Source: JALHRI01 sp044351685 (GTDB lineage: Bacteria > Pseudomonadota > Alphaproteobacteria > Rickettsiales > UBA3002). From it: a DNA stretch of 22,717 nt. The stretch spans positions 1 through 22,717 of the forward strand of contig JBILFK010000007.1 of NCBI GenBank assembly GCA_044351685.1, read 5' to 3'. Under the pieces are notes generated by a model. The model saw only the letters and a program-made list of their open reading frames with translations. It did not search any database and was not told the DNA's origin. Numbering within the stretch: the first letter of the stretch is position 1; each line of letters starts with the position of its first letter. The position numbers were made by a program, and so were the translations under genes. Shown here one piece after another: positions 1 through 10,100 of the stretch.

Positions 1-174
1 ATTTTAGCGCTGATGCAGCGTGAAGATTTGGGCACCGATTATCTCGAAAAACGCAGTGACTATTTCGAGAAGGTCACCTGCGATGATGTGAACCGCGTGG
101 CCAAAAAACTGCTGGATCCGGCGCAGATAGTGTTCAGCGTTTCTGGTGGCGCAGCGGGTGACACTACCCCATGA
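1..174 (+). CDS. M16 family zinc peptidase, C-terminal end (partial)
   Basis: The reading frame is open from base 1 and stops with TGA at 172-174, so only the last 57 residues are in the window. They read like the end of a processing-peptidase/pitrilysin (M16) subunit: a tail with Y-L-E-K-R, then V-T-C-D-D-V-N-R-V-A-K-K-L-L-D-P followed by a short strand, F-S-V-S-G. The pattern 'vtxxdVnrvAkkllxP' closing on a beta strand is typical of the last M16_C helix in this family. The catalytic HxxEH motif would lie upstream and cannot be checked, so this could be the active or the inactive member of the usual alphaproteobacterial pair. The stop overlaps the next start as ATGA, which indicates translational coupling to pgi. 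Confidence 0.75.
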   Translation: MLALMQREDLGTDYLEKRSDYFEKVTCDDVNRVAKKLLDPAQIVFSVSGGAAGDTTP

Positions 175-1436
175 GCGCGCCGTTGAAGCACGTTGTATCC
201 GCACCCGAAGATTGGCAATGCGACATGCGCTTTATGCGCACGCATCTGGCGCCTTCGGTGCAACAAAAGACAGCACAATTATTGCGCGATACCCCGGCCA
301 TGCAGGCGCGGGTTGCAGCATTGTTTGCTGCACAGCCCTTGATAGACGCCTACGATGCTTCGGTGCACGCACACATGATGGCGCATGTGCAGGCCTTGCA
401 GCACACACACGATACACTGGTGGTGATTGGCACGGGCGGCGCAAGCCTTGGTGCGCAGGCGCTTTGCGCACTCGCCGATGACCCTGCGCGGGTGCTGTTC
501 CTTGAAAATTGTGATCCGCATAGCATGGCGCAATTTTTTGCACGGCTTTCGCCAGCGCGCACAGCGTGGCTGATTATTAGTAAATCGGGCGAAACGGTGG
601 AAACACTTGCTGCATCATTGGCGCTTGAAGCATGGCTTGCTGCCTGCAGCGAAACACTTGGGACGCATGTGCGTGTGATGACATCGCCCGGCGCGCGCCC
701 GCTGCGCTTGTGGGCCGAGCATCATGCGATTGCAGTGCTCGAACATCCCCCGCAACTGGGTGGGCGGTTTTCGGTTTTTTCGCCGGTGGGGTTCATGCCT
801 GCGGCGTTTGCTGGGCTTGATGTACGCGCATTGCACGAAGCAGCAAAAGCCAGCCTTAAAAGCGCGCCACAAGACGGCCACGAAGTTGCGGCGATGTTTG
901 CGGCCAGCATTCCCGAACAACCGGTGCATGTGGTGATGGCCTATGCCGATCGTCTGCGCCCTTACACGCAGTGGTATAAACAGCTTTGGGCAGAATCGCT
1001 GGGTAAAAATGGCCGTGGCCCCACCCCGATGACCGCGATTGGTGCGATCGATCAGCATAGCCAGCTGCAATTATTTCTGGATGGCCCGCACGATAAATGC
1101 TTCACCGTGATCGTGCCCGAAGATACCGGCACGCCACTGCATTTAGCGGCTCCTAGTGTGCTGGGCATGCAGTATTTGCACAACCACAGCATGCAAGATG
1201 TCATGCGCGAAACGGCAGCCGCCACCATTGCAACACTGGCCGAACACCGCGTGCCGCTGCGCGTGCTGCGCGGTGCGCTTACCCCAACCACACTTGCTAG
1301 CCTGATGATGCGCACCTTGTGCGAAACGCTGATGGTGGCGGCCTATTTAGATATCGACCCCTATTCGCAACCCGCTGTGGAATCGGGAAAAATACGCACG
1401 CGTAACGCGCTTGCTGGCGAGGCGCCCCATGGCTGA
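171..1436 (+). CDS. pgi: Glucose-6-phosphate isomerase (short form)
   Basis: Interconverts glucose-6-phosphate and fructose-6-phosphate in the cytosol. The 421-residue product has two SIS (sugar isomerase) folds. The first carries VVIGTGGASLGAQAL (84-98) and the phosphate-binding IISKSGETVETL (135-146). GGRFSVFSPVG (197-207) is the PGI family signature. Candidate catalytic residues are all present: E275 in the WAESLGKNG block, H296 in IDQHSQ, and K407 in the C-terminal QPAVESGK block. At 421 residues it is clearly shorter than the E. coli enzyme (about 550) and nearer to the compact forms of some alphaproteobacteria and Gram-positives. The ATG overlaps the upstream peptidase stop (ATGA), and the gene's end overlaps mutL by 8 bp (ATGGCTGA), so it is inside a coupled operon. 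Confidence 0.93.
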   Translation: MSAPLKHVVSAPEDWQCDMRFMRTHLAPSVQQKTAQLLRDTPAMQARVAALFAAQPLIDAYDASVHAHMMAHVQALQHTHDTLVVIGTGGASLGAQALCALADDPARVLFLENCDPHSMAQFFARLSPARTAWLIISKSGETVETLAASLALEAWLAACSETLGTHVRVMTSPGARPLRLWAEHHAIAVLEHPPQLGGRFSVFSPVGFMPAAFAGLDVRALHEAAKASLKSAPQDGHEVAAMFAASIPEQPVHVVMAYADRLRPYTQWYKQLWAESLGKNGRGPTPMTAIGAIDQHSQLQLFLDGPHDKCFTVIVPEDTGTPLHLAAPSVLGMQYLHNHSMQDVMRETAAATIATLAEHRVPLRVLRGALTPTTLASLMMRTLCETLMVAAYLDIDPYSQPAVESGKIRTRNALAGEAPHG

Positions 1437-3213
1437 GATTCGTCGGCTGCCGCAAAATCTGGTGAATCAGATTGCCGCTGGCGAAGTGATCGAGCGACCA
1501 GCTTCGGTGGTAAAAGAGCTGGTGGAAAACGCCATTGATGCGGGCGCGACGCGCATTGAAATCACGCTGGAACAGGGCGGTATTTCGCTGATTCAGGTGC
1601 GCGATAATGGCTGCGGCATGTTACCCGAACACATGCTGCTGGCGATGGAACGCCACGCCACTTCAAAATTACCCGACGACGATTTACTGGCAATTTACCA
1701 TTTAGGTTTTCGTGGCGAGGCGCTGCCTTCGATTGGTTCGGTGGCAAAGTTGCGCATGATAAGCCGTGCACGTGGCGCAAACGATGCTTGGCAATGCGAC
1801 ATTGATGCCGGAACAATCAGCCCGCTCATGCCTGCCTCGCTTGCTGAAAGCGGCACGCTGATGGAAGTGCGCGATTTATTTTATGTGATCCCCGCGCGCC
1901 TGAAATTTTTGAAAGCCGAACGCACCGAGCTGGCGCATACGATTGATATTATCGAGCGCTTGGCGATGGCGCACCCTGATATTCGCTTTAAGCTTCGCCA
2001 CGCCGATAAAGTGCTGCGCGATTTTGCGGTAACCACCGAAGATTTTTTAGAAGCGCATCGCGCGCGGCTTGAACAGGCGCTTGGGCAAGGGTTTGGCGCC
2101 AATAGCGTGGCTGTGGATGCCACGCGTGAAGGCCTGCGCGTTAGTGGGTTTGCCGGGCTTCCCACCTATCACCGTGCTACCAGCGCTGGGCAGTTTTTAT
2201 TTGTGAACCGCAGGCCTGTGCGCGACCGCATGCTTCTTGGCATTATTCGCGCTGCCTACCAAGATGTGTTAGCGCGTGAGCGCCACCCGGTGGTGGCGTT
2301 ATTTTTGGAAGTGCCCACCGATCAGGTAGATGTGAACGTGCATCCGGCGAAAGCCGAAGTGCGCTTTCGTGAAAATCAACTCGTGCGCGGCTTGCTGCTG
2401 GGGGCGCTGAAAGCGGCACTTGCTAGTGTGTCGCAGCGCGCCACGACCACCACGGCCGAGGCAGCACTCGAAGCCTTCCATGTGCCACAGTATTACACAC
2501 CGCCGCCTGCGCATTATGCGGCATCGCCCATGGCGTCTTCGGCGCTTGCTGAACCTGCACTAAATTTTATGGCGTTTCCGCCGCAAACGCGCAATGTTGC
2601 GCCATCGCCCGCTGAAATCCCTTCGCTGCGTGAATACCCGCTGGGCGCGGCGGTAGCGCAAATTCATCAAACCTATATTGTCGCTGAAACGCGTGATGGG
2701 TTGTTAATCGTCGATCAGCATGCCGCGCATGAACGGTTGATGTATGAACAGATGAAAGCGCAACTTACCGCCGATGGCGCAGCCAAACAAATGCTGCTGA
2801 TACCGGTGATGGTAGAGTTAAGCGAAGAATCATGCGCGCGCCTGCTTTCGCGCCGCGATGAATGGGAAAAACTGGGGCTGGTGTTGGAATCTTTTGGTGC
2901 GCGCACGGTGGTGGTGCGCGAAGTGCCGGCACTGCTTGGTGAAGTGGATGCCGCCAAGCTGGTAGAAGATGTGGCCGATGATATGGCGCTTTACGAAGAT
3001 GGGCTTACCCTGCACGATAAACTTGAAGCGGTTTTAAGCCGCATGGCGTGCCACGGTTCGGTGCGCGCAGGGCGTAGCCTGAACCTTGCTGAAATGAATG
3101 CGTTGCTGCGGCACATGGAGCGCACACCCTATAGCGGCCAGTGTAATCATGGGCGGCCAACCTATGTGGCGCTTGATAAGCGCGATATCGAAAAACTGTT
3201 TGGGCGCCGCTGA
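1429..3213 (+). CDS. mutL: DNA mismatch repair protein MutL (endonuclease type)
   Basis: Matchmaker protein linking MutS mismatch recognition to strand nicking. The GHKL ATPase domain is complete: E30/N34 in KELVENAIDAG, DNGCGM (59-64), GFRGEALPS (93-101) and the HPAKAEVRF block (305-313). A low-complexity Ala/Pro linker (roughly 340-395) leads to the dimerisation domain. That domain contains the metal-binding nuclease motif DQHAAHERLMYE (429-440, matching DQHAx2Ex4E), an ACHGSVRAG block (about 540) and CNHGRP (572-577). This is the nicking form found in bacteria that lack MutH, unlike E. coli MutL. I chose ATG 1429, giving 594 residues and the canonical MAEIRRLPQNLVNQIAAGEV start; an upstream TTG at 1411 is in frame but would add an atypical leader. 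It overlaps pgi by 8 bp, and its TGA overlaps the next ATG (TGATG). Confidence 0.96.
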   Translation: MAEIRRLPQNLVNQIAAGEVIERPASVVKELVENAIDAGATRIEITLEQGGISLIQVRDNGCGMLPEHMLLAMERHATSKLPDDDLLAIYHLGFRGEALPSIGSVAKLRMISRARGANDAWQCDIDAGTISPLMPASLAESGTLMEVRDLFYVIPARLKFLKAERTELAHTIDIIERLAMAHPDIRFKLRHADKVLRDFAVTTEDFLEAHRARLEQALGQGFGANSVAVDATREGLRVSGFAGLPTYHRATSAGQFLFVNRRPVRDRMLLGIIRAAYQDVLARERHPVVALFLEVPTDQVDVNVHPAKAEVRFRENQLVRGLLLGALKAALASVSQRATTTTAEAALEAFHVPQYYTPPPAHYAASPMASSALAEPALNFMAFPPQTRNVAPSPAEIPSLREYPLGAAVAQIHQTYIVAETRDGLLIVDQHAAHERLMYEQMKAQLTADGAAKQMLLIPVMVELSEESCARLLSRRDEWEKLGLVLESFGARTVVVREVPALLGEVDAAKLVEDVADDMALYEDGLTLHDKLEAVLSRMACHGSVRAGRSLNLAEMNALLRHMERTPYSGQCNHGRPTYVALDKRDIEKLFGRR

Positions 3214-3686
3214 TGGTGATGGGCATTTACAGTATCGCCATTATTCTTTCGTGCGGCATCTTAAGCATCGTGATGCTGCTGATGGTGCGCCCGGTATGGA
3301 AACTGCTCTATGTTTCCACGCAGGATGCACCGCCCTATGCGCGTATTGTGGTGTGGGTGGCGCTTGGGTTTTTGCAGGTGGTGGGCTTTCCGTTTCATGC
3401 TTGGTGCGCAGCGCTGGTTGCCAGCCTGATAGGTAATCGCCTGTGGCGCGATACGTTGTCGGGCGAAGTCTGGTGGCTGATATTTGGGGTATTTGCGCTT
3501 GCCGCGCTTGCGGTGTTGGCATTGCAAATGCCGTTTTATTTGGCGGTAGAACTTGGCATTTTGGCCGCTGCGGCGCTTGCGCCTGCATTGCTGCAGCACG
3601 CCCGCTACCCGCTGCCGGCAGATATGGCCAGCGTTCAGGCGCTTGCTATTTGCTTTGGCGTTGTGGCATATTCCGCTTCCGTATAA
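3213..3686 (+). CDS. Small integral membrane protein, function unknown
   Basis: I do not recognise this 157-residue protein. It is strongly hydrophobic, with about four or five predicted membrane segments (about residues 5-25, 44-72, 86-105, 106-126 and 140-156). Between the first two lies a short polar stretch, WKLLYVSTQDAPPYAR. There is no signal peptide cleavage site, lipobox or conserved catalytic motif that I can see. The ATG at 3213 overlaps the mutL stop (TGATG); a second ATG two codons downstream could serve equally. Its stop abuts the next ATG (TAAATG), so it is co-translated with mutL and the sugar dehydratase. Placement before a membrane-anchored CapD-like protein makes an envelope-polysaccharide role possible, but that is guilt by association only. 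Codon use looks like its neighbours, so it is likely real. Confidence 0.7.
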   Translation: MVMGIYSIAIILSCGILSIVMLLMVRPVWKLLYVSTQDAPPYARIVVWVALGFLQVVGFPFHAWCAALVASLIGNRLWRDTLSGEVWWLIFGVFALAALAVLALQMPFYLAVELGILAAAALAPALLQHARYPLPADMASVQALAICFGVVAYSASV

Positions 3687-5600
3687 ATGCCAGAAAGAAC
3701 CGCTATGCGTCGCATCTTACCGTCACAGAATATGGTGGCGATTGTCCATGACTCTGCCATGGCGGCGCTGAGTTTTGCTGTGGCGCTGTATCTGCGACTG
3801 GCCGAAGATACGTTACCGCACACGCGCGACTATCTTTACCCTGGCATGGCTGCATTTACGCTGATTCTGCTCGGGTTCATGCTCTATTTCCGCACTTACC
3901 GCAGGGTGTGGCGCTATACCTCGCTGAACGATTTGCTGGCGATTGCCAAAGCCGGAACCTTTGCCTTGGTGGCGTTTTATTTTGGCATGTTTGCGATTAC
4001 CCGGCTTGAAATGTTGCCGCGCTCGGTGCCGTTTATTCACTGGATGACGCTGATGGTGTTTTTAACTGGTGGCCGCGTGTTGTGGCGCTTGCTGAACGAT
4101 CGCTGGCTCTATGAACGCGTGATGGGCCGCAGTGGCCATAAGGTGCCGGTGCTGCTAGTGGGTGCCACTGCCGAGGCGGAAACCTTTATTCGTGAAACCA
4201 CGCGCAACCCGCAATTTCCCTACCGTGTAGCGGGGTTGATTGACGATGATACGCGCAAGCATGGCCGCGAAATTCATGGTGCACGCATTTATGGTAGCAG
4301 CGAAGAACTTGCCTATATTCTGCGCAAGCTGGCGCGCAAGGGGCGTATGCCGCAACGCCTGGTGCTGAGCGATGCGAATTTTAACAGCAAAAAACTCGAA
4401 GCTATGCTGGAGGTTGCCGAAAGTTTCAGCCTTACCCTTAGCCGCTTGCCACGCTTAAGCGAACTGCAACGTGATGGTGAATACGATATTCGCCCGGTGG
4501 CGGTTGAAGATATTTTGGGCCGCGCGCAAACCGTGCTGGATCGCAGCGCGATGGAGCAATTTGTATGCGGTAAGCGCGTACTGATTACGGGCGCGGGTGG
4601 CTCGATTGGCAGCGAGCTGGTGCGCCAAGTGGCGCAGTATGCCCCCGCACATCTGGTGCTGTATGAGCTTTGCGAATTTAACCTCTATGAAATTGACCGC
4701 GAGTTGCACAACCAGCACCCCGATATGCCGCGCACTGCGATTATTGGCGATGTGCGTGATGCGGTGCAGTTTTCGCGCTGCATGCAGCAATTTCAGCCGG
4801 AAATCGTGTTTCACGCGGCGGCGATTAAGCATGTGCCACTTTCCGAAAGCAACCCCGACCAAGCAGTGCTGACCAATGTGCTGGGTAGCAAAATTGTTGC
4901 CGATGCCTGCGTTCAGCATGCAGTTGCAGCGATGGTACAAATTTCGACCGATAAAGCAGTGAACCCCACCAGCGTGATGGGTGCCAGCAAACGCGTGGCG
5001 GAAATTTATACGCAAACGCTCGGGCAGGATGGTTGCGCCACACGCTTTATTACGGTGCGTTTTGGCAATGTGCTTGGCTCGGCGGGTTCGGTGGTGCCGC
5101 TGTTTCAGGAACAGCTTGCCAAGGGTGGGCCGATTACCGTGACGCACCCCGAGATGATACGCTATTTCATGACCATTCGCGAGGCCGTGCAGTTGGTGTT
5201 GCAATCGGCGCTGCAGGGAATGGAAGTGGCCGACCATGCGCCGATTTATGTGCTGGATATGGGTGAGCCGATAAAAATTCTTGATCTGGCGCTACAAATG
5301 ATCCGGCTTGCCGGGCTGCGACCGAATATTGATATTCCGATTACCTTTACCGGACTTCGCCCGGGTGAAAAACTGTTTGAAGAATTATTCCACGATGCTG
5401 AAAACTTTATGGAAACACCGCATGCCTCGATTCGACAGGCGCGTGCGCGTTCGGTGGATAGATTGCTGACACTGAGCGCGATTGCGCGGCTGGTCGATGC
5501 AGCGCGCACTGCCGATAGCCATGCCATTCGTGCGTGTTTGCTGGCGCTGGTTCCCGAATCACAGCTTGGCACCCCTGAATCAACCCACGAGGCCGCTTAA
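3687..5600 (+). CDS. CapD/WbpM-type membrane nucleotide-sugar 4,6-dehydratase/epimerase
   Basis: A 637-residue member of the large FlaA1/WbpM/CapD group, which modifies UDP-N-acetylhexosamines for surface polysaccharide or glycan synthesis at the inner membrane. The N-terminus has about four transmembrane helices (residues about 10-130), followed by a first Rossmann-like domain (LLVGATAEAE onward, about 150-270). The catalytic short-chain dehydrogenase domain follows: NAD-binding GAGGSIGSE (302-310), AAAIKHVPLSE, and STDKAVNPTSVMGASKR (420-436). In that last block M431 takes the place of the usual catalytic Tyr ahead of K435, a hallmark of the large WbpM-like dehydratases. The downstream block LRPGEKLFEELFHDAEN is also diagnostic. 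ATG 3687 abuts the previous stop; ATG 3705 (MRRILPSQN) has a better purine-rich stretch upstream and is an alternative. The exact substrate cannot be told. It overlaps purH as TAATG. Confidence 0.9.
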   Translation: MPERTAMRRILPSQNMVAIVHDSAMAALSFAVALYLRLAEDTLPHTRDYLYPGMAAFTLILLGFMLYFRTYRRVWRYTSLNDLLAIAKAGTFALVAFYFGMFAITRLEMLPRSVPFIHWMTLMVFLTGGRVLWRLLNDRWLYERVMGRSGHKVPVLLVGATAEAETFIRETTRNPQFPYRVAGLIDDDTRKHGREIHGARIYGSSEELAYILRKLARKGRMPQRLVLSDANFNSKKLEAMLEVAESFSLTLSRLPRLSELQRDGEYDIRPVAVEDILGRAQTVLDRSAMEQFVCGKRVLITGAGGSIGSELVRQVAQYAPAHLVLYELCEFNLYEIDRELHNQHPDMPRTAIIGDVRDAVQFSRCMQQFQPEIVFHAAAIKHVPLSESNPDQAVLTNVLGSKIVADACVQHAVAAMVQISTDKAVNPTSVMGASKRVAEIYTQTLGQDGCATRFITVRFGNVLGSAGSVVPLFQEQLAKGGPITVTHPEMIRYFMTIREAVQLVLQSALQGMEVADHAPIYVLDMGEPIKILDLALQMIRLAGLRPNIDIPITFTGLRPGEKLFEELFHDAENFMETPHASIRQARARSVDRLLTLSAIARLVDAARTADSHAIRACLLALVPESQLGTPESTHEAA

Positions 5601-7138
5601 TGAAAAAACGCTACGCACTGCTTTCGGTTTCCGACAAAACGGGCCTCAGTGAATTTGCCAACACGCTTGCTGCACGTGGCTTCACGCTGCTTTCCACCGG
5701 TGGTACGGCGCAGCATTTGCGCGCAGCAGGGCTAGAGGTGATGGATGTAAGCGATATTACCGCCTTCCCCGAAATGATGGAGGGGCGCGTAAAAACCCTA
5801 CACCCGATGGTGCATGGCGGCCTGCTTGCCAAGCGCGATAGCGACGCACATTTGGAAGCCATGCACACGCACGCGATTCCCGATATTCGTGTGCTGGTGG
5901 TGAATCTTTATCCGTTTGCGGCAACGCTTGCGAAAACCGATGATGTAGCCTCGCTGATTGAACAGATTGATGTGGGTGGCCCCACCATGCTGCGTGCAGC
6001 CGCAAAAAACCACGCACATATCACGGTGGTGTGTGACCCTGCAGATTATGCGCGGGTAGGGGAAGCGCTTGCCACAGGCGATGCATCGCTTGCACTGAAG
6101 CGCGAGCTTGCGGCCAAAGTATTCGCGCATACGGCCAGCTACGATACATTGATTGCTACGTGGATGGCGCAGCAATCGCCTGATTATTTTCCCGCTGCAT
6201 TGCTCGATGCGACCTGCATGCAGATACTTTCGTATGGCGAAAACCCACACCAGAAGGCCGCGCTTTATCAGCGTAGCGCCGCCAGTGGCGGCATAGCGCA
6301 CGCCACCCAACTACACGGCAAAGCGTTAAGCTACAACAACCTGCAAGATGGTGACGCGGCATGGAATATGGTGGCCGCGCACACGATGCCGACGGTGGCG
6401 ATCATTAAACACATGAACCCGTGCGGCGTGGCGCAGGGCGCAAGCGCTACCGAAGCATTCAGCAAAGCGCTCGCCGGTGACCCGGTGAGTGCGTTTGGTG
6501 GGGTGCTGGCGTGCAATGTGCCGGTGGATGCGGCGATGGTGCAAGCGATTGGTAGTTTGTTTTTAGAAGTGCTGATTGCCCCAATTTTTGAAGAAGAGGC
6601 ATTGGCAACGCTGCGCGAAAAAAAGAAAAACCTGCGCTTACTGAAAATTGCCCCTGAGCATAGCCGAAGCCCGCTTGCCACCTTGCGCCTGCGCGCGATC
6701 AGTGGCGGCTATTTGCTGCAAACTGCCGATGGTGACGCGACCGATGCACCAAGCTGGCAATCGGTGACCACGCAGCAAGCGGTGGTAAACAGCGAAACGC
6801 ATTTTGCATGGCAGGTGTGCAAACATGTGGCATCGAACGCGATTGTGCTGGTAAAGAATGGTGCCACCATTGGCATTGGTGCCGGGCAAATGAGCCGTGT
6901 GGATGCGGTGCGCATCGCGATAGAAAAGGCGCGCTCGCATGGGCACGATACGCGCGGTGCTATCCTCGCATCGGATGCGTTTTTCCCGTTCGCCGATAAT
7001 GTGGCGCTTGCCGCAGAAGCTGGGATTGCCACCATTATTCAGCCCGGCGGTTCGGTGCGCGACGCAGAAGTGATCGATGCAGCAAACGCTGCAGGCATTG
7101 CCATGCTGTTTACCAGCAGGCGGCACTTTCGGCATTAA
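5600..7138 (+). CDS. purH: Bifunctional AICAR transformylase / IMP cyclohydrolase
   Basis: Catalyses the last two steps of de novo purine synthesis, AICAR to FAICAR (10-formyl-THF dependent) and FAICAR to IMP. The N-terminal MGS-like cyclohydrolase domain shows STGGTAQHLR, GRVKTLHPMVHGG, VNLYPF and DVGGPTMLRAAAKNH. The transformylase domain carries LSYGENPHQKAALY, SYNNLQDGDAAW, the catalytic K270-H271 in KHMNPCG, and DPVSAFGGVLA. It closes with DNVALAAEAGIATIIQPGG and the family-typical RHFRH terminus. The length (512 aa) is normal and I see no frameshift. The start overlaps the sugar dehydratase stop (TAATG). The end is convergent with the glutamate dehydrogenase gene, with only 6 bp between the stops and no clear terminator hairpin there. 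It is the last gene of the left-hand operon. Confidence 0.97.
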   Translation: MKKRYALLSVSDKTGLSEFANTLAARGFTLLSTGGTAQHLRAAGLEVMDVSDITAFPEMMEGRVKTLHPMVHGGLLAKRDSDAHLEAMHTHAIPDIRVLVVNLYPFAATLAKTDDVASLIEQIDVGGPTMLRAAAKNHAHITVVCDPADYARVGEALATGDASLALKRELAAKVFAHTASYDTLIATWMAQQSPDYFPAALLDATCMQILSYGENPHQKAALYQRSAASGGIAHATQLHGKALSYNNLQDGDAAWNMVAAHTMPTVAIIKHMNPCGVAQGASATEAFSKALAGDPVSAFGGVLACNVPVDAAMVQAIGSLFLEVLIAPIFEEEALATLREKKKNLRLLKIAPEHSRSPLATLRLRAISGGYLLQTADGDATDAPSWQSVTTQQAVVNSETHFAWQVCKHVASNAIVLVKNGATIGIGAGQMSRVDAVRIAIEKARSHGHDTRGAILASDAFFPFADNVALAAEAGIATIIQPGGSVRDAEVIDAANAAGIAMLFTSRRHFRH

Positions 7139-7144
7139 AGAAAT

Positions 7145-10100
7145 TTACGCGGAAACCAACCACTGCACGTTACGCAGCGCAACCAGCAGCATGGCATCGT
7201 CGAACATTTCTTTGGTTTCCAGGCTTTCAAGTGTCTGTATGTAGCGTGTGCAATGATCGTTATGCGCACTACGCCACTGCGAAAGAACATCATCGTGGCT
7301 ATTGTTTTGCTGCGCCGCGTATAGCAGAATTTGCAGCGTTAAGCGCTGCTGCGCCTGATAAAGTTCGCTGATCGCCGCCTGATGCGCGATGCGCTGCCAG
7401 CTGCTGCTACTCGGCATAGCCTCCACACGCAGACGCAATGCATCGAGTTTGAACATATCGCTGATCTGCCAGTAAAGCTGCGCCACGGTTTCGGTTGCGG
7501 CACCGGATTTTTCGGCGGCTTCAATGATATCGCACGCAGAAGCAAGGCTTATAAGGCTGGTCATGCGGCTTGCGAGTTCCTCGTTGAGCATGTCGTGGCC
7601 AACATCGTGTTCCGATGTTTCCTGCAATAGCTGCATCACATAATCGCGCAGGCTGGCGACACCGGGTGCAAAGCGTGCAAGCTCGCGCTCTACGCCGAAT
7701 CCGCGTGGTAAATGGTTGGCGCACCAGCGCAGCATATGCGCTGAAAATTCTTGCAATTGCCAGAATAGTTTTACCTGAAACATCGCGTGCACCTGACCTT
7801 CGAGTGCTTCGACATGGCGCCAATATTCTGGCAGATCAAAGAGCTGTTCCACGAAGCGATAGGCTTGCGCTAATTGCAGCATGCTGAAGCCGGTTTCTTC
7901 GGCTAAGCGGTGCGGCGTGGTGATGCCCAACCGGTTCACCATGCGGTTGGTGTAGCAGGTGGCCAGAATTTCGCGTTTTAGAGGGTGTGCCAGCAAGGCG
8001 CTGCGGTAGGCATCGTGCATCGGTTCGGGGAAGTATTCGGTCAGCAGCGCGGAATCATCTTCGGCGCGCAGCGCAGCATCGGCTTTTAGTTCACGCGCAA
8101 TCACCATTTTGCTGTAGGCCAGCAGCACCGAAAGTTCGGGGCGGGTGAGTTCGAGCTTTTGTTTTTGCATTTCTGCGAGTGCTGCATCATCCGGCAAAAA
8201 TTCTACTGCGCGGTTCAGCAACCCACGCTGTTCCAGTTGCCGCATTAATTGTGCGAACGATTCCAGATCGCCGCTGAGTTCGGCAATCGTTAGTGCCTGT
8301 GTTTGCAGGCGGTTATCTTCGAGCACCAGATGCGCGACTTCGGAAGTCATATCGCGCAGTAACTGGTCGCGCGCGTCGCGCGTAATATCGGTGCCGGTGA
8401 AGGCAATTTTTATATTCACCTCATGGTCCGAACAATCCACACCCGCAGAGTTATCGATCGCATCGGTATTGATGCGCCCACCGGTGCGTGCATATTCAAT
8501 GCGCCCGCGCTGCGTGAAGCCAAGATTGCCGCCTTCGCCCACCACCAGACAGCGCAGCGATTTGCCATCTACGCGTAGGGCGTTATTGCTGCGATCGCCG
8601 ACATCGTCGTGGCTTTCGCTTTCGGCTTTCACGTAGGTGCCGATACCGCCATTCCACAACAAATCCACTCGGGCGCGCAGAATTGCCTGAATCACTTCAT
8701 CGGGGCTGCCGCTTACCATATCGGTGCTGAGTACGCGCCGCGCTTCTTCGCTGAGCGCAATGGATTTCGCGCTGCGTTCATAAATGCCACCGCCTTTGGA
8801 AATGAGTGCGGCGTTATAATCGCTCCACTGGCTGCGCGGTAGCGCGAACAGACGTGCGCGCTCTTCGAATGCGGCTTCGGCATCGGGCGTGGGGTCGATA
8901 AAAATATGCATGTGGTTGAACGCTGCAACCAAGCGGTATTGGCGGCTTAGCAGCAAGCCGTTACCAAACACGTCGCCCGACATATCGCCAATGCCCACTG
9001 CAGTGAAGGGTTCGGTCATCACGTCGCGACCCATTTCGCGGAAGTGACGCGCCACACTGACCCACGCACCGCGTGCGGTAATGGCCATGGCTTTGTGATC
9101 GTAACCAACAGAACCGCCCGAAGCGAACGCATCGCCAAGCCAGAAGCCGTAATCAGCGGCCACACCATTAGCAATATCCGAGAAGCTGGCAGTGCCTTTA
9201 TCGGCCGCCACCACCAGATACGGATCATCATCGTCGTGGCGCACCACATCGGCAGGCGGCACCACTGAACCCACCACAATATTATCGGTAAGATCAAGCA
9301 GCCCGCACAGGAAAGTTTTGTAGCAGGCAATGCCTTCTTGCTGCAACGCATCGCGCCCAGCTGGTGCCTGGCGCAGCACAAAGCCACCTTTGGCGCCGCT
9401 TGGCACGATCACCGCGTTTTTAACGGTTTGGGCTTTCACTAGCCCTAAAATTTCGGTGCGGAAATCTTCCGGCCTGTCTGACCAGCGCAGGCCACCGCGT
9501 GCCACACGATCGCCGCGCAAATGAATACCCTCGACGCGTGGTGAGGTGACAAAAATTTCAGCAAACGGTACGGGCAGCGGCAGTTCGGGAACTTCGCGTG
9601 AGCGCAGCTTGAACGATAGGTAAGGCTTGGGGTTGCCATCGGCCGCTGTCTGATAAAAATTGGTGCGCAATGTTGCCATGATTACCGCCATGATACGGCG
9701 CAAAATACGGTCTTCGGTCAGGTTGCTGACCTCTTCGCAGGCGGCTACGATTTGTGCGCGCAGGGCGGCCATTTTTTCATCGCGTCCGGTGGCTTCTGGT
9801 GCGAAGCGTGCATGGAAAAGTTCGGCCAGTAGTGCGGCAATACGCGGATGCATGGTCAGCACCTGCATGACGTAACCGGTGCGGTAGCTAATGCCTGCCT
9901 GCTGCAGGTAGCGCACATAGCCACGCAAAATTTCGATGTCGCGCCAGCGAAGCGGGGTGGTGAATACCAGCGCGTTCAGTGCATCATTTGCGCAGGCTTT
10001 CTGCCAGACACGCACCAGCGCTTCTTCCATGCGCGCTTTATTTTCTGAAAGTTCCGGAACATCGCCAGTTTTTAAGCTGAGTGCAAAATCGCGCAGCAAT

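Noticed and set aside
4455..5237. Long (260-codon) open frame antisense to the CapD-like gene
   Set aside because: The opposite frame is a complete, motif-rich dehydratase. The antisense product is rich in His, Arg and Asn and shows no domain, as expected for a shadow of biased codons.
8145..8636. 163-codon open frame opposite the glutamate dehydrogenase
   Set aside because: It lies wholly inside the catalytic domain of a confident gene, has Ser/Arg-rich low-complexity composition, and has no recognisable motif.
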